A stretch of DNA of 64,000 nucleotides from positions 124,001 through 188,000 of the forward strand of contig JADWQD010000004.1 in the NCBI GenBank assembly GCA_016110215.1, written 5' to 3'. The notes under the pieces were generated by a model. That model was given only the letters and a program-made list of their open reading frames with translations, made no database searches and had not been told where the DNA came from. Positions within the stretch are counted from its first letter, which is position 1, and each line of letters begins with the position of its first letter. This document shows, piece after piece, positions 1 through 9,812 of this stretch. Origin of the DNA: Capronia americana. Its lineage: Eukaryota; Ascomycota; Eurotiomycetes; Chaetothyriales; Herpotrichiellaceae. A program made the translations under genes and the position numbers.

Positions 1-337
1 GGAGGCCATGTCGAGAAAAAAATTCGAATATGCTCCCCGGCACAGCTACAGGCACAGAACGGGCCATGCATCCTGGACGGTAGAGGAATTGTGCTGAGAA
101 ACGAAAGGTTGGCGGGCTGCTTTGAACTCAAATTTGCTCTGCTCAGAGAAACATACATACTCCACTTACACTTACTCTGTCTCAGGACTCGGGTCTCACG
201 TTGTCGTTGTGGTCGACGACCGAGTCTGAATAAAATGATATGTTGCCGTCATACACATCACTTTGTTCCACGGGACCGACCACCTTTGTCGTGTCCGGGT
301 CTCCTCTGCTCTCCTCTCCTCTCCTCGCGCATCTGAT
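1..337. other. Intergenic, 3' flank of the MAT2B-like gene
   Basis: No gene is recognised here. Open frames on both strands are short and lack family motifs. A pyrimidine-rich pentamer repeat built on TCTCC lies at about 303-327, just downstream of the stop codon of the minus-strand gene. Confidence 0.5.
303..327. repeat. TCTCC pentanucleotide microsatellite
   Basis: About 25 nt of TCTCC-type pentamers, slightly imperfect at the left end. It is one of several pentamer arrays in the window. Confidence 0.6.
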
Positions 338-1480
338 TCAATGGCGATAGGCACGGACATAAAGCCTCCACCAGGCCACGAAATCCACGGTACCGAGATC
401 GATTGCCAAGTTCTGCAACTCACTCGTGTCCAGGTGGCAATCGTACGGTCTCAGCGTGCCGTCCGGGCCGGGCTTGCCTCCATCTTTGTCCGCCACGATC
501 CCATCCGCAGGCAGGCCCATGATCTCGGCGAACTTGAGCACGATCTCGTACTTCGTCATGCGGTCTTCGCTCGAAAACTGCAGCACGCGAGGCAAGCGCT
601 CCCGGTGCGGGGCCGAGGTGTACAGCTTCGCAATGTCCAGACACACGCGGGCCACGTCCTCGACGTTGGTCGGATACCGGATCGCCCAGTCGTCCATCTT
701 GACCGGCTCCTTCTGCGACTTCCACAGGCTGTCCATCAGAATGTTCACCGCGGATTCTGCGTTGTTTTCTTTCGGCTCCGTGGGCCCGTAGAGCACGGGG
801 ACGCGGAGGACGACGGCGGTGCCGTTGGGATGTCTGAGCACGGCGGTTTCGCCGTCCAGTTTCGTCCGTCCGTAGATGTTGGTCGGGTTCGGGGTGTCCG
901 TCGCCTTGTACGGTGCTTGGCCCGGGACGCCGGGGAAGACATAGTCCGTGGAGATGTAGATGAGGAAGGCGCCGTCAAGGGCTGCGCGGGAGGCGAGGAG
1001 CTCCGTCGCCGTGACGTTGAGTTTGCGCGCGGCCTCGGGGTTCTTGGTGCAGGAATCGGGTTGTCTGTCCGCGGCGCCTGTGTTTCAAAAAAGTCATTGC
1101 ACGTGTTAGCGTTAGCGTTAGAGGGGAGGGGGAGGGAATGGCTTTTTATGTTAAGACAGAGAGGGACAAGACGAAGAGAAGTGAAGCGGCTCTACAGTAC
1201 AGTGGACGACGACTTGAGGTCTGAGCTGTCGTTAGTCCTGGCCTTGGTGAGGGAAAGTCTCGAAGCATCCCTGCGGAGTCACTTCCAAACAGTATGTAAC
1301 ATACTTGACCTGATCGAAGAGTTGGTTCACGGCTTCGGCGTCTTGGATGTCGACCTTGCGGATCGGTCCTGTGGCGCGCGAGAAGCCGGTGCCTGTCGCT
1401 TCCCAGCCGGAGCCTGAAAAGGTCTTGAGGACTTGCCGGCCGAGGAAGCCTGAAGCGCCTGTGATGAGTGCTGACGGCAT
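338..1480 (-). CDS. MAT2B/RmlD-like NAD(P)-binding reductase
   Basis: This is a short-chain reductase of the RmlD substrate-binding group, closest in pattern to the beta (regulatory) subunit of methionine adenosyltransferase. In animals that subunit modulates S-adenosylmethionine synthesis. I model three exons, 1480-1305, 1220-1201 and 1077-338, giving 311 residues. The N-terminus carries the Rossmann motif GASGFLG (residues 8-14). The 20-nt middle exon completes the core strand VVVHCAAD, STDYVF lies near 108-113, and the YxxxK catalytic pair is Y134/K138. The start is the ATG directly before the Rossmann strand. Donors GTATGT and GTACTG and both AG acceptors keep the frame. A true dTDP-rhamnose reductase is possible, but no other rhamnose gene is nearby. 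Confidence 0.8.
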
Positions 1481-2536
1481 TTTGAGGATGTCAGTAATAA
1501 ATGAAGTTTGGATGAAGAGTTGAGTGTTGGCTTTGGAGACGGTTTTGGGGCAGTCTCGACGGTTGAATCTCAGCAAGCTTTAACATCTACTCCTACGAGA
1601 ACAGTCCGATGGGCGAAGTCTGAATGTCTAAGTGAGAGCTCTCGGTTTGGAGTCACCATCTACGCAGTATCTGTTGTTTAGCCTGTGACAGTCTATGAAA
1701 CGCGTCGTGGGTGACTCTCTGTTTTTCCTTTCGTGTTGCAGCTTTTCGCTCAGACCTCAGTGAGAAAGGCGCCGTGCCATCACTTGTGTACAGTCACTTC
1801 ATCTACCTTATACTGCTCGAGGTCTGTCTTGTCGAACCTTTTTATCGTCCTCTATTCATCGACACCGCACCCATCAACTGTAGCTCTGTTGTGTCCTGTT
1901 TATGTTCTTGGTCTCTTCTCCAAATCTTCGCTCAAGGCGCCGATGATGATGAAAAGGTAATGTGAGATTGGTTTCCAAAGATTCCCAAGCGAACCGAAGT
2001 CCACAAGGAGTGGTCAGTTGTATAGTTTTCAACTGCACCTGTTAGCATGTTTCGAGAAGCAGCACGGGGTAGAATGGAATGAGGACATACCTAGCAAAAA
2101 TCTGGCATCGGCTGTAGCCTCACGCGCGCAGATAAAGCCCGTGCACCTGTTCATCATTGTTAGTAAGAGTCCCAAAAGGTAGGGGTTGCTTTGGAGTTCA
2201 CGTACTAGAATAAAGAAGGAAGATGGGTTTGCAAAGGGAGCTGCAGATAGAAGAGTTCGAGGTGGCTGCCAAGCCTTGATGAACGCTAGCCTAATAATGG
2301 CTTAGGGCAGGCTCCCATGACGGATTTGTTTGCTCGCCGTCCTCCTGATTGGCGGCTGCAGGCGGACAACCTCGAAGTAAGTCATAAGGAAATTTCCCGC
2401 CAAATTTGCTGCCTGACAACAGCCCTTGACACTGGGGATTTTACAGTTGAGCTGTCAGTTCTGACATCCTCAGTGTAGTCGACGCAACGTAGCGAGCCAT
2501 CTGCTTCTTCCACTCCAAACCAAAGCCTTGAAAGCT
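1481..2536. other. Intergenic, no gene recognised
   Basis: This stretch lies upstream of the MAT2B-like gene and downstream of the polytopic membrane protein gene. Frames up to about 85 codons near 1711-1965 overlap one another in two frames and show no family motif. I see nothing else. Confidence 0.4.
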
Positions 2537-4462
2537 TCAGTCCTGCTCATCCGCAGCGACAAGATGGATGGTGATATACTTCCTGGCCGCCGTCACCAAA
2601 CCGCAAACCACCCACACGAATCCGAATGCCACATATCCTACTGGAAGCCAGTATTTCTGTGCATTGACAACTGCCAGACTGGTATTGCGGTTTATTTCCA
2701 CAAGTTCAGTATCCGAGGCGAAGAGCAGTTGACACTGGCAGCTCCTGTAGACACCGGAGAGCTGGAGGATTGTGCCAATAGTGATGACCGCTGCGTTAGC
2801 ACAGACGAGAAGCCAGTAAGTCCGCTTGAGTCCCTCTTTCAGGTATTTGTTTCTGTTGTTATGGCGCGTCCACTGGTAGCCAACGTGCAGGGGCGGGGCG
2901 AGGAACGCCATGATTCCATAGAGGAGGAAATTGAATGATCGGCAGTCGAGGCCGACAGTAGGAGTGTTCTGTTGGTCATCAAAGTCAGTTGCCGGGATCA
3001 GCCAGTATTGAAAGTCCCACCGAGACAAATACAGGCTTTCAAGATAAAGGTGACTTACCCATGACACAACGATAGCTGCCGCCGTTGGTATCGCCACGCA
3101 AAGCCATGCAAAAAAATGGCCAACGAGGAGTTGGAACCCCCTTCCCAAAGTGAGGGTCGGGCGATTGAGTTGATTGCCTCCTTGTGCTTTGAGCTTCAGT
3201 TCGTCTTTCAGCTTGAACAATATGATGTCGCTCGAGGTCGAACTGGACAGGGTCTGCTCCCAGTCGTTCTCTATGCGTACCAGCCACTCATCCCACAGCA
3301 AACTGTTGAAATAACGCTCGCGAAGTGGGACACTTCGCTTGGAGAGCTGGATATATTGGCCCAGCGTGGTCTCTGTCAAGCCCGCGTTGACACTGCTGGC
3401 AAAGCAATTTCCAGCCACAGAGAGAATCACTAGCCAAGAGTACCAAACTCCGAAAGCCAACGCGTCCGCAGTGTCATTATCACCAAGCTTAGTGTAAGCA
3501 TCATAGAAGACAGATGCTGTCACTGCAAGGAAAAGGATTGTTGGCAAGAAAACAGCCTTGAAGAAATCGGTGCGGGCTTCGATGTGAGCTCTAATGGCGT
3601 TTTCCACCATTGCTTCTCGGCCGTCATCCGCAACCCCGCTATTGGACTGTGAAGGGACGCATGTGGTGATTTCAAAGGTCTTCTCGTGTGGCAGCATGTG
3701 GATATCCCTTTGATCTCCATGTTCTTGACTCATCCTTCCGTTACCTCCTTGTTGTTCACTCGGCTGATTGAATTCGGTGTCCCCAACCAGCACGATCACC
3801 CATCTCAAGAGTTTGAGCCAGAGGAGGTCGTTTGAAGGCACTCTTTCCGACTTCCAAAGTCTCATGGGCCAAATTACGCTTTGTGGGTTGATTTCACGCA
3901 ACGTTGTTGCATCCGACCAGATTTCCGAAAATGCTCCAAAGATTGCACTTGCTGGGTCGCCGAGCAGATTGATCCACTCCTGTGTATATTCTCGAACCAG
4001 GTCCCAGAACCATCTCCAGGCGTCCATGAGCCGTGTTGCAGTTTGGCTTCCGCTCTGCAAGGTGGGTCGCTTCTTGATGTCTCCAAAGGGACACAGCAAG
4101 AGCAGGCCTATGTAAGGCGCAACCCAACTTGTCAGCGGCTGCAGCCACTGTGATAAATCACTGTGCTGATTGCCGGGGCAATTTGCTTTGCACCATCCCA
4201 TGGTGACATTTATGGAAGGGAACGTGGTCCCTTCAGCGTAAGTTTCGGTGTTGTTCAAGCTGCAGGCATCCCAGGGGTACTCATCTAGTGGTATTCGGAT
4301 CTGAGGCATTCGCGCAGCTTTCATGCAACAAATGTTACTGTCGTAGGCAGAGGTCGAAGCTATGACAAAGCCCAAGAGGAGGAGCATCACTTGCGCAGCT
4401 GCCTTGGATGTTGGTAGAGGTGCTCGCAGAGCCGAGGGAGTCACCCAATTTGCGAAGCCCAT
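2537..4462 (-). CDS. Polytopic membrane protein, unknown function
   Basis: A single open frame of 641 residues starts at the first ATG (4462); the frame continues seven codons upstream but only to a TTG. I do not recognise a named family. A hydrophobic stretch near residues 22-40 looks like a signal peptide or first membrane segment. It is followed by a cysteine-containing, probably extracytoplasmic part of about 70 residues, and several further hydrophobic segments occur near residues 105-122, 300-320, 340-360, 450-475, 510-530, 555-575 and 610-630. A charged loop near residues 240-300 is probably cytoplasmic. The gene is divergent from the CFEM-like gene at 5146-5937, about 680 bp away, so shared regulation and a joint role at the cell surface are plausible but inferred. 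Confidence 0.6.
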   Translation of the reverse strand: MGFANWVTPSALRAPLPTSKAAAQVMLLLLGFVIASTSAYDSNICCMKAARMPQIRIPLDEYPWDACSLNNTETYAEGTTFPSINVTMGWCKANCPGNQHSDLSQWLQPLTSWVAPYIGLLLLCPFGDIKKRPTLQSGSQTATRLMDAWRWFWDLVREYTQEWINLLGDPASAIFGAFSEIWSDATTLREINPQSVIWPMRLWKSERVPSNDLLWLKLLRWVIVLVGDTEFNQPSEQQGGNGRMSQEHGDQRDIHMLPHEKTFEITTCVPSQSNSGVADDGREAMVENAIRAHIEARTDFFKAVFLPTILFLAVTASVFYDAYTKLGDNDTADALAFGVWYSWLVILSVAGNCFASSVNAGLTETTLGQYIQLSKRSVPLRERYFNSLLWDEWLVRIENDWEQTLSSSTSSDIILFKLKDELKLKAQGGNQLNRPTLTLGRGFQLLVGHFFAWLCVAIPTAAAIVVSWVSHLYLESLYLSRWDFQYWLIPATDFDDQQNTPTVGLDCRSFNFLLYGIMAFLAPPLHVGYQWTRHNNRNKYLKEGLKRTYWLLVCANAAVITIGTILQLSGVYRSCQCQLLFASDTELVEINRNTSLAVVNAQKYWLPVGYVAFGFVWVVCGLVTAARKYITIHLVAADEQD

Positions 4463-5145
4463 CCTGTATTCCGAACCTGTCAATCCAGATGCCGACGGAG
4501 TTCCTCACAGCATCTGCCTGACTTGCGTGTGTTGACTCTCGTAGACGAAGTCAGCGCTGTTTAGGGACAGGGTGGTTCATGTCCGTGGTGAGGCTGAGAT
4601 CGAATGCCTCGGAGACACCGTGAACTAAGTAGCTCGACATTTCTTTCCGCTAATGAGACGAGAAAAATTGTCTTCATTGTGTATGGCCGCCACTCTTCGA
4701 GATTGGAAAAGCAGAAAGATAGCCTCGCTCAAAGCAGAGCCGGCGAGGAGACGAGCTTTATCGACCTATCAGACACCACGGACGTGTCCTTGAAGCGACT
4801 AGATGCAGCGCATGTGCTGTTTTTCTGTCTTCATCGGGGGTGAGCTTTCAGCTGCGAGAACACTAATGCAGCACTCGCACTGCACTGGTCACCACTTCGG
4901 CACGTTGCTGGCAGCACCTTACTCGCTGACCTGTTACGAATGGGGGCCATTTCGCTCAAGCCTCTTTTGGTCTGTCTTTCGCCTCTCACGGAGCGGACCA
5001 TGCCACGGGTGGGAAGGAAATGTATATTTCAGCATCACTGTCCCAAAATCGGGCGTTTGCGTTGCCCTCGTCTCGATCTGCCATGGTTGCCAGTCTGGAT
5101 TCTGTTCACGCTTTTGCTCGATTTATCACGTTTCTACCGGAACAG
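4463..5145. promoter_or_regulatory. Divergent promoter region
   Basis: About 680 bp separate the start codons of the polytopic membrane protein (-) and the CFEM-like protein (+), so this interval must hold both promoters. I see no clear TATA box or named operator. Small open frames here have no family motif. Confidence 0.45.
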
Positions 5146-5937
5146 ATGGAAGCCGGCGTGAAGATATACATGCTCTTCACGGTCTTGCAGGTCCTTACAG
5201 CTCCCATATGTGCGGGTACTCAGTTGTCTCCGCGTCAGTCGAATAACGATGCCCACCCGATCGATCTTTCTCAGATGCCATCATGTGCGGTCACAGAGTG
5301 CATTTCCAATCCTCTCGGTAGCGCACCCACGGACGCGTGCACGCCGACCAGAGCGTCGACACAGCTATACGATAGAAGATGCTACTGCGCTCTCAAGGAC
5401 CCGCTCTACTGTGCATGGCATTGCTCTTGGTGGGATTGGATGGCCACCGAGGACTGGTACGTGAAGGAATGCGGGAGCGGATCCGACGATCTGTCTTACG
5501 ACGGTCTGCCAGCCTGCGCGCACAGCTGTCTGCACCAACGTCTCGTCTATTACGGCTGCATCACCGAGGGTCGCAACTGCTTCTGCATCCATGGTGATAT
5601 GTTCGACTGCCAGTCCAACTGCCACAAGGAGAGCGAAAGGATGGCGATCAAGCACTGGTTGATGGACCAGTGCGGCGTCAGCCCTGCGTTGGCCGCCAAG
5701 GGCGCCGACACTGGCGTGTTCTGGGGCTCCACGGACGCAGATTCGGAGTCGCGACTTCTGTCGCCTATCCTTTATTCCTCCGCAAGCAAGGTGTTGAAAT
5801 GGTACGAGATCTTTGCGATTGTGCTGCTCTGCCTCTCGGTCTTGGTGGGAGGACTCGTCTGGATTGATCTGTGCCTCAGACAACGAAAGACCAGGCGGCA
5901 CAGGCCCCAGCGCAAGGCTGGGCATCAAGTCCCCTGA
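5146..5937 (+). CDS. Secreted/anchored protein with two CFEM-like modules
   Basis: The preferred start (5146) gives 263 residues beginning with a hydrophobic signal peptide (about residues 5-22). An in-frame ATG at 5020 would add 42 residues and bury that signal. Two eight-cysteine modules follow, near residues 45-115 and 125-185. Both share the tail spacing CxC-x7-C-x3-C-x15/16-C, and both begin with a P-x-C-A element, as in fungal CFEM domains. A single hydrophobic segment near residues 222-245 is followed by an Arg/Lys-rich tail, which indicates a type I membrane anchor with a short cytoplasmic tail. CFEM proteins act at the fungal surface, for example in haem uptake, adhesion or effector activity. 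Which applies here cannot be told. The CFEM label is a pattern match, not a search result. Confidence 0.65.
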   Translation: MEAGVKIYMLFTVLQVLTAPICAGTQLSPRQSNNDAHPIDLSQMPSCAVTECISNPLGSAPTDACTPTRASTQLYDRRCYCALKDPLYCAWHCSWWDWMATEDWYVKECGSGSDDLSYDGLPACAHSCLHQRLVYYGCITEGRNCFCIHGDMFDCQSNCHKESERMAIKHWLMDQCGVSPALAAKGADTGVFWGSTDADSESRLLSPILYSSASKVLKWYEIFAIVLLCLSVLVGGLVWIDLCLRQRKTRRHRPQRKAGHQVP

Positions 5938-6230
5938 GAGAAAATCAGCTTTCAGCTCCGACAGATGAATCGCCCTACTATTGTCCATGGCTCCGCGCTA
6001 ACGTGTCGAGCTGCGTACCTGCACTTCGCCCAGAATGGAGCTTGGAAGGTACAAAGCCCCGGGCGATTGTTATTCCGTGTCAATAGGCGTCAGTCCGTTT
6101 CCACAGCCGTACTGTTCAAGGCAAAAGCCCAGGACTGTGTAACCTGCGCGGTAGTAGAGCCTCTATCATTTAAACCTCCTTGACCCTTTTTCACTTCGAG
6201 CGCAACAGCTCACTCTTATGCTGGACCGAA

Positions 6231-9200
6231 ATGGCCACCCTCGACTCCCTCAAGTGGGCCCTTAGGCAGAAAGCCACGCCAATGGCCCAGCAGCCGTTGT
6301 CCGACGCGCAGTATAGCGCCGGCTTCGAGATGCTAGTGCGGGGCTCGGCGGGGCTAATCTACCAAGACTTCATCGTCCCTCAACTCTCGCAGCTGCTCAT
6401 CGCTCCTCCCTTCGATTCGCGCACCCATATCTCGGCACTCGAAATCGGACCGGGTCCCAAGAGCGTACTTGGGCGTCTACCCGGCCATCTGAGACGGAAG
6501 GTCACGAAATACACTGCTTTCGAACCTAACAGCTTGTTTGCTACACGGTTGGAAGAATGGCTTTGCTCTACCTCCGGGACGGAGGCCCCGTTGCCCTGTC
6601 TAGAAAGCGTGCCCGACATCCAGCGAATTCCGTTCGTTCTGGAGGACAACAATGGGAGCGGTAGCGGCACAAGTGACGATGACAAAAAATACGACCTCAT
6701 TCTATTCTGCCACAGCATGTACGGCATGAAGCCCAAACACAAGTTCATCGAACGGGCGCTGGGAATGCTTGTTGAGCAACCAGAAGGCGGAATGGTGGCG
6801 GTTTTCCATCGCGACGGTGTCCTGCACCTCGACGGTTTGGTGTGCCATCGGACCGCTAGGTTCCCTACCGGCGTCGTTCGCGTGCCAGATGACGACGAGG
6901 TACTAGACTGTTTTGCTCCTCTCATCGCTGGGTTTTCCGTGGACAAGGCTACCCGAGTCGAGTGGCGGGAGGTGTGCCGCGCCTTAGGCCGTCGCGAGGA
7001 AGCCAGCCCAGATCACCTCTTGTTCAGCTCTCCCGACATTATGGTGGCCTTTAACCAACACGCGACCACATTGCCGGAGCTGACGTCGCAGGTGCCATGC
7101 GTGACAGGACAACAGCCCATCAAAAACCGGGATGCTCGCCTCCACCGCCCGGCCTCGATTGTTAGGCCGACAGACGTCCGACACATTCAGCAGTGCATTT
7201 CATGGGCTTTGAAGCACGGAGTCAGCTTGACTGTGGTCGGCGGGGGTCACAGCGGACACTGTCTCTGGCCCAACGTTGTCGCGGTCGACATGGGCGCCTT
7301 TGACCAAGTACACATTCTGAAAGCGGGAGAGGACGGAGGAGGTTTCGGTCCCAGTCCCGGTTCTTTCGTCGTCGCCGAGGCCGGCTGCAAGACGGGAGAT
7401 ATCGTCTGCAAGGCCATGGCGGCGGGCGTGACCGTGCCCATGGGTGCTCGCCCAAGCGTAGGTGCGGGCCTGTGGCTACAAGGTGGTATCGGGCACCTGG
7501 CCAGGCTGCACGGGCTCGCGTGCGACGCCATTGTTGGTGCCGTTGTGGTCAGTGTCGACTCCGGCCAGGTGCTCTACGTCGGCCATGTCCCAAGCCAACA
7601 CCAGCCTGCCGGTTCCATCCGTCCGGACAACGAGTCTGATTTGTTATGGGCATTGAAAGGCGCCGGGACGGACTTTGGCATCGTGGTCAGCGTGACTTTC
7701 AAGGCTTACCCGGCTCTGACTTACATGACTCGAAACTGGGTCGTCCCACTCAGCGACAACCTCGAGGCCCGACTCAAGCTTAGCGACTTTGACAAACTCG
7801 TCGCTAGTGAGCTCCCCCGGGACCGTTCTGCAGATGCGTATCTCTACTGGGACGCCGGCCAGCTGCGTCTTGGTGTGACCTTGTTCGAATCTTCCACGAC
7901 TACGCAGCCTGTTGCAACACCCATCCCCACGCCCATAGGTGACATTTGGGGGCCGCAAGTCGATTTCAAAGCGGTGGACGGCGTTGGTTTGTTCGAGGCC
8001 GAGATGTACGTATCCGGGATGCACGGCGGACACGGCGGCGGCAAGACCTCCTCGTTCAAGCGATGTCTATTCTTAAAATGCATCGGAGCGGCGAACGTCG
8101 CCGACCTCTTGGTAGCGGCTGTTGAGACTCGCCCGTCGCCACTCTGCTATCTCCATCTGCTCCAAGGTGGCGGAGCGGTCGGCGATGTTGCGGCTGATGC
8201 CACTGCTTTCGGCTGTCGAGACTGGGACTTTGCCTGCGTCATAACCGGTGTCTGGCCCCGCGACCAGGACGGCACCGAAGCCGCACGATCTGCTGTGAGA
8301 TGGGTTTACAATGTCGCCGAGGATCTGTTGCCCCTGAGCAGTGGCGCTTACGGCGCCGACCTTGGGCCGGACGCCAGAGACGCTGCGCTGGTGGCCAAAG
8401 CTTTTGGACCGAACCGGCCACGCCTAGCCCGTCTCAAACACACCTTGGACCCGCACAATGTGCTGGCTTACGCCTGCCCGCTCCCCAAACCGCCGAGGGA
8501 ACCGAAGCTCATCATTCTGGTCACGGGAGAAAGCTGCGCCGGCAAGGACTATTGCGCCGACGTCTGGGTCTCCGCGTTCATCATGCGTGCTCCCAAAGGC
8601 CTCACGGCGCGCGTAGTAAGCATTAGCGACGCGATCAAGCGAGAATATGCCGCGGCGACCGGTGCGGACCTAAGCCGCCTGCTTTGGGACCGCGCCTACA
8701 AGGAGCAACATCGGCCAGCGTTGACAACATTTTTCCAGGAACAGGTACGGCATCACCCTCAGCTGCCAGAGGAGCACTTTCTGGATGTGGTGCAGGGCGC
8801 CGGAGATATAGACGTGCTGCTGATCACTGGAATGAGAGACGAGGCGCCCGTCGCAGCCTTGTCGCATTTAGTGCCAGATAGTAAGCTGGTCGACGTTCTT
8901 GTCGAAGCTAGCAGACAGACGCGGCACTTTCGCCAAGGGTGTCATGGCGGTAACGACGATGGTGGCAGCAACAGAGACAACAACGACAGCAACAACGGCA
9001 GATCGAACTTGACGGCCTTGAACTACCACCCCAGTCTTATCTTTAACAACGACACAACTGGAGATGAGGCGGCAAAAGAGTTTGCCCAGCACTCCCTGCT
9101 TCCGTTCGTCCACGGGGACCTGCAGCGACTGGCCGATATGGTGCGCCCGGTACCCGACTACCCACGCCGAGGGATCTTGTTTCGACACATCCTCAACATC

Positions 9201-9698
9201 TCCCAGCAGCCGGGTGGGCTGGCCCTGTGCACGTCTCTGCTGCAGACCCATTTCACGGGCAATTGGGCCAGAGTCGGTGCGGTGGCATGCTGCGAGGCCG
9301 GTGGCTTTGTCTATGCATCGGCGTTGGCCTCGCGGGTCGACCTGCCCCTGGTGTTGATTCGCGAAGCCGGCAAGCTCCCCCCACCCACAGTTTCCGTCAC
9401 CAGACCCCGGTCGCATATCTCATCTTTAGCATCTGACGGTTCGGGAGAGAAACGGATCGAGATGGAGCGGGATGTGGTCCCCAGGGGCGCGTCAGTGGTG
9501 GTGGTGGACGACGTGCTTTCCACGGGGGAGACGCTTTGTGCGGTCCTACAGCTCCTCGACAAGGCGGGCGTCCGCGCCGAGCATGTCAGCGTCATGGTCG
9601 TGGCCGAGTTCCCTGTGCACCGTGGCCGGGACTTGTTGCGTCAGCGTGGGTTTGGCGGAATCAACATTCAAAGCCTTTTAGTCTTTGCCGGGGCTTAG
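6231..9698 (+). CDS. Four-domain fusion: methyltransferase, FAD oxidase, P-loop kinase, phosphoribosyltransferase
   Basis: One uninterrupted frame encodes 1155 residues from the ATG at 6231, which has a good context (gaaATGGCC). The frame stays open to a TTG 17 codons upstream, so numbers here count from the ATG. The N-terminal part (about 30-290) resembles small-amine (histamine-type) SAM methyltransferases, with motif I LEIGPGP near 70-76 and AFEPN near 105. Residues about 300-745 form an FAD-linked oxidase of the PCMH/BBE type, with VVGGGHSGH near 335-343 and the closing LDPHNVL near 740. Residues about 755-930 hold a P-loop kinase (GESCAGKD near 766) resembling animal-type phosphomevalonate kinase. 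Residues about 970-1155 form an adenine-type phosphoribosyltransferase with the PRPP loop VVVVDDVLSTGET near 1088-1100. The combination suggests oxidation and methylation linked to a nucleotide or nucleobase step. The pathway is unknown. A database phrase for the whole protein may not exist. Confidence 0.8.
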   Translation: MATLDSLKWALRQKATPMAQQPLSDAQYSAGFEMLVRGSAGLIYQDFIVPQLSQLLIAPPFDSRTHISALEIGPGPKSVLGRLPGHLRRKVTKYTAFEPNSLFATRLEEWLCSTSGTEAPLPCLESVPDIQRIPFVLEDNNGSGSGTSDDDKKYDLILFCHSMYGMKPKHKFIERALGMLVEQPEGGMVAVFHRDGVLHLDGLVCHRTARFPTGVVRVPDDDEVLDCFAPLIAGFSVDKATRVEWREVCRALGRREEASPDHLLFSSPDIMVAFNQHATTLPELTSQVPCVTGQQPIKNRDARLHRPASIVRPTDVRHIQQCISWALKHGVSLTVVGGGHSGHCLWPNVVAVDMGAFDQVHILKAGEDGGGFGPSPGSFVVAEAGCKTGDIVCKAMAAGVTVPMGARPSVGAGLWLQGGIGHLARLHGLACDAIVGAVVVSVDSGQVLYVGHVPSQHQPAGSIRPDNESDLLWALKGAGTDFGIVVSVTFKAYPALTYMTRNWVVPLSDNLEARLKLSDFDKLVASELPRDRSADAYLYWDAGQLRLGVTLFESSTTTQPVATPIPTPIGDIWGPQVDFKAVDGVGLFEAEMYVSGMHGGHGGGKTSSFKRCLFLKCIGAANVADLLVAAVETRPSPLCYLHLLQGGGAVGDVAADATAFGCRDWDFACVITGVWPRDQDGTEAARSAVRWVYNVAEDLLPLSSGAYGADLGPDARDAALVAKAFGPNRPRLARLKHTLDPHNVLAYACPLPKPPREPKLIILVTGESCAGKDYCADVWVSAFIMRAPKGLTARVVSISDAIKREYAAATGADLSRLLWDRAYKEQHRPALTTFFQEQVRHHPQLPEEHFLDVVQGAGDIDVLLITGMRDEAPVAALSHLVPDSKLVDVLVEASRQTRHFRQGCHGGNDDGGSNRDNNDSNNGRSNLTALNYHPSLIFNNDTTGDEAAKEFAQHSLLPFVHGDLQRLADMVRPVPDYPRRGILFRHILNISQQPGGLALCTSLLQTHFTGNWARVGAVACCEAGGFVYASALASRVDLPLVLIREAGKLPPPTVSVTRPRSHISSLASDGSGEKRIEMERDVVPRGASVVVVDDVLSTGETLCAVLQLLDKAGVRAEHVSVMVVAEFPVHRGRDLLRQRGFGGINIQSLLVFAGA

Positions 9699-9749
9699 AA
9701 TCTTAGACCGCTCCCGCTCCCGCTTCACGGGTTATTGCAGCAGAAGAGA

Positions 9750-9812
<63 letters not shown>

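Noticed and set aside
263..1417. A 384-codon plus-strand open frame
   Set aside because: It lies antisense to the MAT2B-like gene, starts at an unsupported codon, has low-complexity Arg/Val/Leu composition and spans that gene's introns. The minus-strand reading has clear family motifs.
8505..9120. Calling the kinase part a true phosphomevalonate kinase of sterol synthesis
   Set aside because: Fungi use Erg8 for that step and the domain is embedded in an unrelated fusion, so only the resemblance is reported.
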